Shown one piece after another: positions 24,520 to 36,611 of a DNA stretch of 64,000 nt. This DNA is from Parietaria judaica (Eukaryota > Streptophyta > Magnoliopsida > Rosales > Urticaceae), in contig OX940862.1 in NCBI GenBank assembly GCA_954871525.1, forward strand, positions 43,331,732-43,395,731, read 5' to 3'. The translations under genes and the position numbers were made by a program. Below the pieces are notes generated by a model. That model ran no database searches and was not told the origin of the DNA. It saw nothing but the letters and a program-made list of their open reading frames with translations. Numbering within the stretch: the first letter of the stretch is position 1; every line of letters starts with the position of its first letter.

Positions 24520-25577
24520 CCAATGTTTGATCTTCTGTGAATTATGTACTCAATGTTTGTTTTTGGTGGCTAATGTACCCAATGTTTGTGCTAAACTAAT
24601 GTACTCAATGTTTGATCTTTTTCGAATTATGTACCCAATGTTTGTTTTTGGTGGCTATTGTACCCAATGTTTGATCTGTTAGATATTTTCGTGTTCTCCG
24701 TTAGTTGACCGTTAGAAAGTTATCCTCTTCTTCATGTACACTTTTCGTATTTTTTACATAACTCACTCATTTTTGTCCAAATTTTATGCACGATCTATGG
24801 TTAGAAAGATAAGAGATAGATATACAACTTTGTTGTTTTAAGTTTTGTAAAATAAGTTTTAGAAAAATACAAAATTTCAAATACAACGTAAAATTAGACG
24901 TTAGTTTAATACAAAATATTTGTTTTGAGCAAATTATAATATATTTAATGACTTTATATGGTGAAACGTAAAAGTAAAAATTTGTAGATATATATTTTAT
25001 CTTTCTAACGGGTGTTTATTTATTAATTTTGGATAAAAAACGAGTGAGTTATGCCAAAAATATGAAATATGTGATGTGAAATAATCTTTCATATTTTTGG
25101 CATAACTTACTCATCTTTTGTCCAAAATTTGTAAATAAATATCTCCTGGAAAGATAAAATATTTATCTACAACTTTTTAGTTTTACGTTTCATCATAAAA
25201 AGTCGTTAAGTATAGTAAAATTTTCTCGAAAGAAATATTTTGCATTAAACTTACGTCCAATTATACGTTGTATTTGAAATTTCGTACTTTTGGAAAACTT
25301 ATTTTACAAAACTGAAAACATAAAAGTTGTAGATCTATCTCTTGTGTTTCCAACCATAGGTCATTCATAAAATTTGGACAAAAAATGAGTGAATTACGTC
25401 AAAAATATAAAATAAAAAATATGCATATAGGGGAGGATAACTCTCTAACGGTCAACTAACAGAAAATACGAAAATATCTAACAGATCAAACATTGAGTAA
25501 ATTAGCCACCAAAAATAAACATTGGATACATAATTCGCAAAAGATCAAACATTGGATACATTAGCCGTAGTTTCCCT
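24520..25577. mobile_element. Foldback element with arms of about 500 bp
   Basis: The sequence folds about a centre near 25083 (AATATGTGATGTGAAATAAT). The arms match over about 500 bp with many substitutions. The outer parts contain tandem copies of a roughly 62-bp unit with CAATGTTTGATCTT and TTTTTGGTGGCTAATGTACC. The right end is GTAGTTTCCC at 25577; the left border is fuzzy because the terminal unit is repeated. There is no transposase. Partial copies lie at 1073-1535 and from 63793. It resembles Mutator-type foldback elements, but no target duplication was established. Confidence 0.75.
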
Positions 25578-26320
25578 AGAAATAATATAAAAGGCTCTAA
25601 AATAACTTTAATACTATATTACGAATTTATATTTACTACTTAGTAATAATGATTGCTTTTAATGTTTTAAACCCATTTTATTGGGTTGGAAACACAGCAC
25701 ACATTGTGGGCCCAAATCAATCTGTGTGCTGTGGTTGCCACGTGGCCCTATCATCAAAGTCTACAGAACAAAAAAGAGTTTTATTCTAAATTTCTTAATG
25801 TAGTGAAAGATCAAAATGGTTTTTATAAGCATCTTAAAATTATATGCATATTTCTTTTCTTGACTACTAATAACTAAAGTTAAGGCTGGGCTGCGACAGA
25901 AAAGCCTTAAAAAAAAAAAAAAAAAAAAAAACTGATTCCGACCAAGTTCTTTGTTATTCTTTTGTCAAAAATACTGTTTCGAGTGTAAATTGATTGAGAT
26001 CGAGTCTTGTTTTTTGTCCGAGGAAGATGCAAATGGTGTACGACTTGTCTGTTTATAAATCAGTATAAGCGTTAAGTATTTTTAATCTTAAGATTTTGAT
26101 AAAGCCTAATTATCCAAACCCATAATAGAGCAAATGAGAAGAATCTGGCCTAGACTTGCTTGAAGAATACTAGCTCAGCATTTTCAGTCATCAAGCTCGC
26201 TAACCTTGTCAATCATTAACAATTTTTTACCCTTAAAAATTTAAAAATCATTGCGTAACTAATCGTCACAAGATATTTAATTTTATAAATAAAATCAATG
26301 ACAACCTTAATTGTTTAAAT
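25578..26320. other. AT-rich intergenic DNA
   Basis: Contains an A-run at about 25910-25930. The short frame at 25686-25877 has no recognisable domain. Nothing else was seen. Confidence 0.5.
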
Positions 26321-26503
26321 CAAGGTATTAAATTTCTCGAATATCCATCGGCATGCCCATTGAAAATCTTTTTTCAAGGATATGCGAAACGATGTATCTA
26401 TCGGCATATCTATCGATTTACCTATGAGATACCAATCGACAAGTGATATATCCGTAAAATAAAAAGTGTGAAACGACATCGGTAAGCGGTATTTAAAACC
26501 TTG
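26321..26503 (-). mobile_element. 183-bp hAT-type MITE, copy 1
   Basis: The same 183-bp family as 39450-39632, in the opposite orientation. Ends CAAGGTATTAAAT and ATTTAAAACCTTG form a 13-bp TIR with one mismatch. The 8-bp flanks GTTTAAAT and ATTTAAAC agree at six of eight positions, a plausible eroded duplication. Confidence 0.72.
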
Positions 26504-26934
26504 ATTTAAACTACTAAAAATGCACCTTTAAACACCAATTTATTTGTGCTCATTAAAGAAAAGAAAAAAAAACTCTATTTTAATGGAGAAAGATGCTCTT
26601 TATCTCGATGACATTAAATGTTAGAATCCAATGTAGTTCAAAGTGGAAGACTATAAATAAAAGAGAAGGCTTGCTTATACTCTTGTATTGTTGTGTCTCT
26701 TTTTTTTTAATATGATTAATTATTTTTAAAGATCAATAAACGTTAGATAGCAATCCGATAGCAAAATAGGGGGAACTTATTTAAAAAAATATTTATGTCA
26801 CATACTTAATGCTATCTTTGAATATATTTATATATACACACACGGAAATTAAAGTTTTTATATATCATATAATCAGGAGTATAGCCACGTGAGTGAATGT
26901 GAAGACACCACACCTAGATTTAAAAAAAAAAAAA
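26504..26934. other. AT-rich intergenic DNA
   Basis: No gene or repeat structure seen, apart from an A-run directly before the next element. Confidence 0.5.
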
Positions 26935-27633
26935 AGGAAATTTTGTTTTTTTATACACTCTAGTTTTAATTTTAAGAAAAATATACCCTCTAGTTTAATA
27001 AACAACTAAAATATACTTTTAATGTGTACTTTAATTTCTTTTTTATACCGTCTAACCATTTTTATTTTTAATATCCCAAAATTAACCTTATTTCTCAATT
27101 TTGTTTAGCTTATGAACTAATTCAACGATCTCTCTCCCGATACCCCTTACAAATTCACCGATCCCTTTTCTGGATTGGTCTATGCAAATCTCCTCGATCA
27201 AATGCTCGACGAAGTCATCTTCGCGGTGGAAAGGCTTTGGGTTCCGTGACGTGCCGATGGCGATTCCTTGTGAATCCAAGCTCGCTCCCGCTTCTTGACC
27301 AGTACGCATATTTCGAATCTATGAGGAGAGAGAGTTGGTTTTACACCATTATGAAGGCAAAAATCAGCAAAGTCAATAGATGTGGCTAGTAAAGAAAAAA
27401 TTTCAAGCCATTTGAGCTGAAAAATGGGCAATGCTCGGCACTGTAGAAAGAGGGAAAGGAGAGGTGAAAATGATGTGGTAGCAAAGAAGATGAGGGTATA
27501 TGGTAATTTCATCTTAACAAAAGGGTAAAATTGATATATTTACACTATGAGGGTATACTTTAGTTGTTTTTCAAACTAGAGGGTATATTTTTGTTAAAAT
27601 TGAAACTAGAGGGTAGAAAAAAATAAATTTCCC
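26935..27633. mobile_element. Inverted-repeat element of about 700 bp with gene-like interior
   Basis: TIRs of about 90 bp share blocks such as AAAATATACCCTCTAGTTT and AACAACTAAA. The interior at about 27110-27330 is more GC-rich and gene-like, with a 73-codon frame on the minus strand (27309-27088) that I do not recognise. This could be a Pack-type element with a captured fragment. The left border lies in an A-run, so the target duplication is unclear. Confidence 0.6.
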
Positions 27634-27889
27634 TTAAATAAATAAATTACATATATAATTCCAGAATTCCAAGAGTCGACTTCTCTTATTTGATCTTCTC
27701 CTTCTCATCAGTCATAGAACTTTCACCCGTTTTCTCGCCCTAGCTGCTCGTCTTCCCCGCCGTTGATTCTCGCCTTCTCTGTTAGTTATTGCACTCGCCC
27801 TCGCTGTTGGTTCTCGCTCTCGTCTTCCTTGTTGTCGGTTCTCGCTCTTTCAGTCGCTACGACTCAGTTCTCACTCTCGTTGTTGCTGT
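27634..27889 (+). other. CT-rich repetitive flank of the solo LTR
   Basis: Repeats of GTTCTCGCTCTCGTC-like words. The same words continue after the insertion at 29333-29480, so this sequence was continuous before the LTR inserted. Confidence 0.5.
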
Positions 27890-27916
27890 TGTTGACGTGA
27901 TTTCTCACACCAACAG

Positions 27917-28314
27917 TGTAAGACCCCGGCTGCTCAATTGAATTGATGATTGTCCCCACAGGCCAACACGAGTCTTTTCAGCGTGCTTCACTCACACGTT
28001 CCCCGAGAAACTTCCCAGGAGGTCACCCATCCTAGTACTACTCCAAGCCAAGCACGCTTAACTTTGGAGTTCCTATGGACGGGCTACCGAAAATAAAAAA
28101 GATGCATCTTGTTGACATAGGTAGTACCAATCAATTCATTTAAGCCTTTTCGACCATAAAGTCCCATACTTGTATGATCTTCGATAACCTTGCATTCACA
28201 TACCTGCACAGTCTCGGGAACGTCCCATCAGCAAATCCCCTTGCCCAGGCGATGTGGGACTGCACAGCTTACCTGGTATTGCCCTCGTTGCTCACAGGAT
28301 TAGTGATTGTCACA
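27917..28314 (-). mobile_element. Cassandra-type TRIM solo LTR
   Basis: 398 bp. On the minus strand it starts TGTGACAATC and ends GGGGTCTTACA, with a perfect 5-bp duplication AACAG (27912-27916 and 28315-28319). It carries a 5S rRNA-like block, the defining feature of Cassandra terminal-repeat retrotransposons in miniature. Only one LTR is present, so the rest was probably lost by LTR-LTR recombination. It sits inside the larger Tat-like solo LTR. Confidence 0.9.
28011..28078 (-). other. 5S rRNA-like promoter block inside the Cassandra LTR
   Basis: On the minus strand it contains AAGTTAAGCGTGCTTGG (A-box region) and AGGATGGGTGACCTCCTGG (C-box region) in the order and spacing of plant 5S rRNA. 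The 5' third of 5S is replaced by unrelated sequence. It is an RNA polymerase III promoter-like module, not a 5S gene. Confidence 0.88.
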
Positions 28315-29332
28315 AACAGTCACGTGAGTAGTGAATGAGATTTCGATTTGAAGATGCTTAGATTTTTTTTAGATCTTGACCTCCGCGTCGCCAATACATC
28401 AGACGATGACACACGAATCATTGAAAGGATGAAAAGTAAACAACACCAAAGTTTTTTAGAGAGGTTAGTCCCAATGCAGTAGTTGACTACGTCCTCTATA
28501 CGTTTATTGCTTTGAGAAAGATGAGCAATCGGAACCACAAGCCAATTCCTGATAGATCGTAAATGAAATTAAACACTCTGAAAATACAAAATCTCACAGA
28601 CTCTTTTCTCTCAGGGTGGATGCTTGCGTGCGTGTGTTGTCGTCTTGCTTTTATGCTTGTTGGAAGTGTACGTTGGTGATGGCTTCGAATTCGGGGTTTG
28701 ACCTGCTGTCAAGCTGACACTTGGGCCACGTTCTGAGAGATTTCCGCAGTGGTAGAATTTGACTTGCGTCGTGGGGGTTTGAATTTAGATCGTGGCGATC
28801 TTTCTGGTCGGGCTTCAGAGCTTTGAATTGAGGTGGTTGACTTGGTCTGCTCGTGCTAGGATGCTTTGTTTACTACTGGCCGGATCATTTATTTTGGATC
28901 ATTTATTCCGCTTCTGCTTGGATCCTTGTTCTACTTCCGCTCGTATCCTTTTGAGACAATCTCTGTCCGGGAGGTGCTTTGGGTGCTTCACGTCGTTTGA
29001 CCTGATAGGCATTTTGGATTTCGACCAAGTGTTGAGTTTCTTGGGTAAGTGGGACTTTTAAGTTCTGCTCGGGATTTTTCCCTTTAGAAACTCTGTCCGG
29101 ACTTCTTCTGAGCACTCTCTGCTCGAGGTGAACTTTTTGCCTTTTGGGCTTTCAGTTCTGCTCGGGCCCGAACACAATTAAGTGTTTGATGGGCCTCTGG
29201 GCTTTGTATCTCACAAGCACAAATTATCATGAATACTTAATGTATTCGCAACTTAGGCCTTAATCAGTTTAAACTATAAATTTTATTAATGACCTCATAA
29301 TTACGATTAATGAACGAATTTGCACATCAACA

Positions 29333-30393
29333 GCTGCGACTCAGTTCTCGCTCTCGTCGTCACTAAGACTCGGTCCTCGTTGTCGCTGCGACTTGGTTCT
29401 TGCCCTTGCCGTCGCTGAAACTCTTATATAGTCGGTTCTTGCATTTGCCAGTCGGTTCTCGCCGCCGGCGTCACTCCGACTCTCACGTGTGTAATTGGCT
29501 GCTTATACCGAGTTCTTATTTTTCAAACTACAGTGCTTTAATGCCTATATTCTTATTATTGATTATTCATCTCAACATTCCAGTGACGAAAACGACACTC
29601 ACATCACATTGATGTATGTAAATATTTGTACATTAAAATAAAAAACGAACCAGAGCATATACATTAATACATACCTACATACTCTTCTTCTTTTTTAAAT
29701 AAACAAAGCTATGAAGAGATTGGCCTATTGGTCGTCGGTTTTGACTTTGTTCTCGTTGCTCACTAAGTTCGTCGCTGTTTTTTTCTCTGTTTTTCTTATA
29801 AAAGTTATTTGTGGTTTTTTTTAAAACATTTAATTGTTATTGTTGCAACGTTAAAATATTTCAAAAAGATATTGGATATCGGCATTACTTGTTGCGATTG
29901 TTAACTATATACTTGAATAATTTTTTAAAAAAATTATATAAGGCACCACCAAGCTAGTTTGAAATTCTAGCTCCGCCACCGCATATAATTCTGCGTAAAG
30001 TCAATGAAAAACTCGAGATAATTTTATTATTATTATTTAAATATCAAAGAGGGCGAATAATAATAATAATATTAATTATTATTACTGTATCCCTAAAACT
30101 TTGAGCTATAGTTTATACTTTATATTATAGTAGGAATGAATTTGGTTCTAATTTGTGTTGCAGGGAGTCGGGGACAATTCGGTTTTCATTTATTAATTAA
30201 TTAATGTTATTGCATTTCTTCTTTTCACAAAATTAAATGATAAATATTAAATAAAATATTAATTTCGTCGTCTTAAAAGTTCCAAACGAAAACGACAAAA
30301 TATTTATTTAATTTATCTATAATTAAAATTCGAAAGCATATATCGCAAGTCATCGAAGCTCTTCTCTCTGATTCTCTTTTCTTCAAATCTCTC
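29333..30393. other. Repetitive then AT-rich DNA upstream of BPM
   Basis: To about 29480 the CT-rich repeats that predate the solo LTR continue. After that the sequence is AT-rich with ATT microsatellites (about 30030-30085). No gene seen. Confidence 0.5.
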
Positions 30394-30400
30394 TATAAAT
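30394..30400 (+). promoter_or_regulatory. Candidate TATA box of BPM
   Basis: TATAAAT in a CT-rich leader context, about 200 bp before the start codon at 30598. Motif-level evidence only. Confidence 0.35.
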
Positions 30401-30597
30401 TCCCTTTCCTCTCCACGCCAAACCCTAGATTTTCTCACCAACGATCTCTCGCTTTCCTGGAAAATTCTTCCAATTAGCCACGAATCCGAGAAATTCTCCT
30501 GCGATTTTCTCTCCAAGTCTCTGAATTTCGCTCAATCAGGAAACCCTAGCTTCGGATCCGAGGAATTCTTCGAATTCGAAGCCAATCGGAAAGGGAA

Positions 30598-33500
30598 ATG
30601 GGGAAGGTTCTGCGAGAGCCATCGAGGCCGTCGTCTTCGTCCGCGGGGGTCACGTCGGCTTCGTCGGAGGTGTCTCCGGCGACCACGGCGTCGGCGTCGA
30701 TAACGGAGACGGTGAACGGGACGCACCAGTTAAAGATCACGGGGTACTCGCTGTCGAAGGGGCTAGGGATCGGGAAATTCATAGCGTCGGACACGTTCAC
30801 CGTCGGCGGGTACTCGTGGGCGGTCTACTTCTACCCCGACGGGAAGAGCTCCGAGGACAATGCGGCATACATATCGCTCTTCATTGCGCTGGCGAGCGAG
30901 GGGACCGACGTGCGGGCGTTGTTCGAGCTCACACTCGTGGATCAGAGCGGCCGCGAGCGCCACAAGGTGCACACGCATTTCGGGAGGGTGCTCGAGAGCG
31001 GGCCCTACACGCTCAAGTACCGGGGAAGCATGTGGTGAGAATCTTGCGTTTTGACGATGAATCAATGCGATGAGATGACATAGCTTAGTTTGGAATTGGG
31101 TCCCATTAAGGGTTCTGGTTCGTCATCGAATGTCGTGTTTGTTAGGTACACCGGTGATAAATAGCCATTTTCTTTGTTGGAATTGGAAGGTGGTCGGCTT
31201 AAATTCTGAATTAATTATACTCTTTTTTTTTTCTCCTGCTCTATCTTCCTACAAGAAAGGAATGATTTCCCTTTCTGGGTTGTTCTGTTTAGAGCAAATT
31301 GATTGAGTACGGTAAGTTTTAAGGATATTAGCGGCAAAAGTACCAATTTTCTTCAAAGTAATGATAAGTACCCGTTCTCTTTTTTGCTGGACAAGTTGCC
31401 AAATTCTAAAACTAGCATGCCACAGGTATCTTTTTCGCGGCTCCTTTGGAACCTGTGGCGTGCTTATTAATTATTATTAGAGTTTGGCAACTTTGTCGGC
31501 AAAAAAGAGAACGGGTACGTGTCATTACTTTGTGAAAGGGAATTGGTACATTTGCCACTATTGACCCTAAGTTCTATGTTTAGCCCATCAGATTGTATAC
31601 GTAATGGGATGGAATGGAGTCATTGGGTATTATTGGTTTTCTGAAACATTTCCATTATCTTATTTGTAAGGTATTGAAGTCTTATGGTAAAAGAACCAGT
31701 CTTTAGAATATATTTTAGTTTTTTTATTTATTTTTAAATTCAATATATTTTAGCTTCTAACATCACTGTTTTTAAGTTTTGAGTTATGGCTACTTTGAAT
31801 TTTTTTGTTCCGGATATCTAGCTTCCCCGGTGATGTCGCCTTCTTGTTGATTCATTGTTATGATTTTGGAGTTTAATGGGTTTGTTTTGATCCTGCAGGG
31901 GTTATAAGCGCTTCTTTAAAAGAACGGCTTTGGAGACGTCAGATTATCTTAAAAATGATTGTCTCTCAGTTAACTGCATTGTTGGTGTTGTGAAGTCACG
32001 GACGGAGGGGCCGAAGATTTATTCCATACCAGTGTCGCCGTCTAACATGGGTCACCACTTTGGGCAGCTACTGGAGAGCGGAAAAGGGGTTGATATAAAG
32101 TTTGAAGTCGACGGTGAAAGCTTCTCCGCTCACAAGCTTGTATTAGCAGCTCGGTCGCCCGTTTTTCGAGCTCAACTTTTTGGTCCCATGAAGGATCAGA
32201 ATACGCAATGTGTTAGAGTCGAAGACATGGAGGCTCCAGTGTTTAAGGTCGAACATAACTTTCTTGTCGTTCTCTATGTAAATCATGATTTACATATGAG
32301 TTTTGTTTTTAGAGATTTGCATGGAGGATTTTTTTTTTTCTTCTTTTCTTTCTATCGATTATAAGGAATTCCAGTTTAAAATCTGTTTTTGCTTGTTTTC
32401 GAACAATATGATTAAGAACGAAGATGCAGTACCTTTTGGTGATGATGTTTTTCATCTTTCATATTTTATCATGCTACAAGTTCATTTATTTATTTCATCT
32501 TTATTCTATTTTCCATTTCTTTCCCGAGGGAAAAGGTGGAGTTGGTTGACGTATCTAATACTTGACAGAAGGTCAAACTAGCCTCCACGTACTGAGGTAC
32601 TTGATGTGATTCGGTAATTTTACCCGAGAAATAACGTGTCAATTTTATCCCATATTTCACCTCTGCAGGTTTTGCTCCATTTTATGTACTGGGATTCTTT
32701 GCCCGCCATTGAAGAGCTCACTGGTACGAGTTCAAACTGCGCTTCAACTTTGATGGCTCAGCACTTGCTTGCTGCGGCTGATCGGTATGGCTTGGAAAGG
32801 CTCAGATTGATATGTGAAGCTACTCTGTGTGAGCAAGTGGCAATCAACACCGTAGCGACGACGTTAGCCTTGGCGGAGCAGCATCACTGCTTCCAGTTGA
32901 AATCCGTGTGCCTCAAGTTTGTGGCGATGCCTGAAAATCTCGGAGGTAAGCTTGTTTCTTCTTCTTTATATATAAATATGTCTCACCATTTTATTTTGAA
33001 CGTATCAAAGTAGTTGCTTCTTGAGTTTCAAGCTCAATTTCGTTATATATAAGCTGATATAATGAGTAATTTTTTGCTATACCCTAAAACTTGTCGTGTT
33101 GCAGTTTGCAATATGATCTTTATTTTCGCAGCAGTTTCCCCCCTGAACTTGTAATTTGTCGCACTTTTTGCCTTTTACTTGTATTCATATTTAGGGCTGA
33201 AATTTTATTACCGTCTCCAGGGCCACTTCACAAATCAAAACAGTGAATACCCGCGCTTGATCCCCTTTTTTTTTATAAATAATTATTATATTGTTTAGTA
33301 ATTTATATATTTTATTGGCTTAAAGTTCGCTATATATAAGCTGATATAATGAGTAATTTGTTGCTATACCCTTAAACTTGTCGCACTTTTTCTCTTTTAC
33401 TTATATTCGTATTTACGGCTGAAATTTTACTACCGCCCACTTCACAAATCAGAACAGTGAATACCCGCGCTTGACCCTTTCTTTTTTTTTTTCTTTTTTT

Positions 33501-33895
33501 TTTTATAAATATAATCATTATATTGTTTAGTAATTTATATATTTTATTGGATTAAAATTTGCCAGAAATTGTCATTTTTAATTGCTAGAAGGTATACAAT
33601 TTGGAGGAAAATTGTACAGAAATTCCGCAGCATAACTGTAAAATATCAAAAGAATTCATTTTGCAGTAATAAAGTTTGTAGTATATCTGACCAGATTATT
33701 GGATGTTTTCATGTCTCAGCTGTGATGAAAACAGATGGTTTCGACTACTTGAAGCAAAGCTGCCCGTCCGTGATAACGGATCTCTTGCAATTCGTGGCGA
33801 GTGAGCATAGCGGTGCGGTCTTCAGACACCGCAACGATGCTTTTCTTGACGGAAGCGACTTCAATGGCCGTCGAGTGAAGCAGAGGCTACAATAA
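30598..33895 (+). CDS. BPM: MATH-BTB protein (BPM), Cullin-3 substrate adaptor
   Basis: Exons are 30598-31034, 31899-32247, 32669-32945 and 33720-33895, all with GT-AG introns, totalling 1239 nt or 412 aa plus stop, typical for plant BPM proteins. After a Ser/Ala-rich N-terminus, the MATH domain spans roughly residues 38-165 ([20 protein letters not shown] ... LKYRGSMW then GYKRFFKR). The BTB/POZ domain spans about 197-320 ([31 protein letters not shown]). A BACK-like C-terminal region follows ([40 protein letters not shown]). BPMs bind CUL3 through BTB and recruit substrates such as class I homeodomain and ERF/AP2 factors through MATH for ubiquitination; that role is from the family. Intron 1 holds a MITE and intron 3 a tandem duplication. 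No disabling change was seen. Confidence 0.96.
31322..31567. mobile_element. 246-bp Mutator-type MITE in BPM intron 1
   Basis: TIRs of about 85 bp share AAAGTAATGA and GTACCCGTTCTCTTTTTTGC. The 9-bp flanks TAAGTTTTA and TAAGTTCTA agree at eight positions, the duplication length typical of Mutator-like elements. Related to the MITE at 56811-57142. Confidence 0.82.
33037..33560 (+). repeat. Tandem duplication in BPM intron 3
   Basis: The block beginning TATATATAAGCTGATATAAT at about 33040 recurs at about 33330. Both copies continue through the CCCGCGCTTGA motif and a T-rich tract, giving a period near 290 bp. No effect on splice sites is evident. Confidence 0.75.
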
Positions 33896-35639
33896 GCAGC
33901 TTGCGCCGGTGCTTCCACGAGTTTTTGTGTAGACCAAAAAAGTTGGTGAAAAGAAAATCATTTTTCGAAGGTTAGGGATAATGATGTGCTAGTTCTTATT
34001 AGCTTTTGTTGTATGATAAATGTTTGGTTTTGCAATGTAATATTGTCATAGTTCTTGTTTTGTTTCATCTAGATCTTAACGAAAAATACCAAAAACAAAA
34101 GAGAGTAAAGTGGTGGCTTAATTGGTTGTATTTTCCTGGAATTGAATTTCATTTGGTGTAACTTACCATCTCTTTTCTTTAGACGCAAAACCAGAGCTGG
34201 GTTTTTGGTCTTTTCTCAGTCCCAGTCTCGACAAAATTGGGCCTCTCGATATTGGACTGTTTTGGATCATGAATATATTGTTTATTTGTTCATATTTTAA
34301 AATCAAATAATAAAAAATTACATAAGTTATGCTTTTAATTCAACATGTGTCTCTTCTTTTTTCTTCACGTCTGCTCTTTTGTTTTTTTCTTTCTTTCTCT
34401 TTGGGCTTAGTCTTCAGGAAAGAAAAAATAAAATGAAATGAAAATTGTGTATTATATATATATATTTTAAAGACCCACTTTGTTAACAGGCAAGACTCCT
34501 TGACAAAGTCAAAGGTTCAGAATTAATAATTTAAACAAATAAGTAAAATAAATTAAATTAGCTCAAAGTAAAGAGAAAAAATAAGTAAACCAACTTGGAA
34601 TCACGAGACTCGGTAAGTCAACACTCGGGCTCGCCCTAGAGTTGCTCGGGACTAGAAAGGATTTCTTAGACAAAAAAAAACATAATATTAGGACCTCATA
34701 ATATATAATGATATTTTAAATGAAAAAAGAAGATTATTAAAAAACTGATTAAACTGTGAAAACAATTTTTTAAACTGTTTAAAAATGTGTTTAAACTAAT
34801 ATGAACACATGTAGATGTTAAAATGAAGAACACATATTACACATTAACATGAACACGTATATAAAACACCAATGTGTTTTAGTCTTGCATTTAATTAAAA
34901 CTCCGATTTTTTTATTTTTATTTTTTGCCAATATAAGAACTGAAAATTCTACCAAGTATTCCTTACAAAAAAAAAAAAAAAAAGGCGTGGTTTGCCCTTA
35001 GGTTTAGTTTTGACGGTGGTTTGTTTAGAACTCAACAATCAGCCGCCATTGAATTTGTTTCTCTATATCAGTTACATGGCAGCATCATTTGTTTTGGCCC
35101 TGCTAATTTGTTTCTCTATATAATATGTATTCATTCTCAAATCATTTCGACATGTTTGGCATTACGGCCTTATTTATTTATGCTTGTTATTTAAACCTCA
35201 ATATAATTCCTTTTTATTTTTATTTTTGTGTGCGTGAAAGCACTTTTCTATTTTACAAACAAAATATGCAATATTATCATTTAAGTTTTTATTAACTATG
35301 TGTTACCGAGTATAAGTGCAAATATCCCATTTTGGATTTTCTAAAATGTACTCCAATATACTAAATATTCCATGTTTTGAAAGGTGAGCTTTGACTTTTT
35401 TCAAGTATATTTTTTTTATTGGTACTCATAATTCTATACATTAAAATTACATATAAGTTTATTTTGTCTTCCAAAAGTAACTTAAAATCCCACTCTAAGT
35501 TATTTACAAATACAATTTGATTAATCCGTGATAATTATAAAAGTTGACTAGATATATGAATTTAATTTTGTAGTTGAAGAAGTTAGGACAATAAACTATA
35601 CCACTCTGTATGCCAAACTCCTTTTACTAGAATAATAAG
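33896..35639. other. BPM 3' flank and AT-rich intergenic DNA
   Basis: The first few hundred bases are the probable BPM 3' UTR. The rest is AT-rich with an A-run at about 34968-34983. No further gene or clear element was seen. Confidence 0.5.
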
Positions 35640-36611
35640 TGTTGATGCAGAAAAATGCTTCAAAACCATTAGCGGCTCAATTGCTCGTGTTGGGCAGGGC
35701 CCAATGTCGTCTTGTTGACTTTTTTGACTCTTGGGCTTGGGCTCCTTGTCTGTTGAGTCAAACAGATCATCCACTGACCCAGGATCAGATATCCGGGGCA
35801 AACACAACTACCTGTTGCAAAGGGGTGGGACGCCAAAAACGGACTTTCCAGTGAACCCTGGTGGACCAGACCCTCGACTGGCGTCACGGGGACAGATCCG
35901 GATCCTCGGCCTATCCGTGTGGTTAGTATATCTGTCGGAGATACAAGACTGACGGATAGAACGAATATCTCACGGATCTAGAACCTTGTCACGTCGGCGG
36001 GCTTCCCACGGTGTAGCGGAGGCTCTGGCAGGTCCGACCTTGCTCCGTGTTGGAGGGGGAAATTCCGACGGGGATTGCCAAAGTTTCGGTTTCCGCAGGT
36101 CGTCTCGAGGGAGGACCCGCGGTGGTCGGAGCCATTCAGTGAATTTCTCGGTGACATTAACGGTCGACGCCGACAGGCAATAGTTTTCGGCGGGATCTCC
36201 GGTCATGCCTGAATTTCAACGGATCTTTCGTGCGACGTCGCGACCGGCGTTCGGATAGCCGAGGTCTATGCCAGCCGAGGTAAGTACTTTCAGGGCGGGT
36301 CCCGAACATGATTTGCATGTTGATTCGGGAGCGGGTCTGTGTCCCCATGGCATTGACATAGGTACTGTTAGGGCTGCCGCATGTACTGCTTATGGGGCCT
36401 GTGATGTGGAAGGATCGTGTCCGGGGGCCGACATAGCAGGCGGGTCATGCCCAATTTTTGATAGGGTAGGTAGGAGGAGGACTGAGCCTGCCTCGGGCGT
36501 GCGCGGCCCTTGTCTGTCGCGTTCTCTTGCGCTCTTCCCGGACGTTAACATTCTGAGTATTGTCACCCTAGGACGGAGCTTGAGGCCTTTTCTAGGGCCG
36601 AGCGTCTTGTT

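Larger units (their letters stand above)
27890..29332 (-). mobile_element. Tat-like solo LTR, hosting a Cassandra LTR
   Basis: On the minus strand it starts TGTTGATGTGCAAATTCG (29332) and ends CACGTCAACA (27890). The flanks GCTGT and GCTGC form a 5-bp duplication with one mismatch. It shares blocks with the LTRs at 6425 and 10509, for example AGAGGACGTAGTCAACTACT. Without the Cassandra insert it is about 1.04 kb. No internal coding region. Confidence 0.8.

Noticed and set aside
28011..28078. A 5S rRNA gene
   Set aside because: Only the A-box to C-box part matches, and it lies in a Cassandra LTR with target duplications; the 5' part of 5S is absent.
30763..31073. Alternative-frame and antisense frames over BPM exon 1
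   Set aside because: Shadows of the GC-rich MATH-domain exon.
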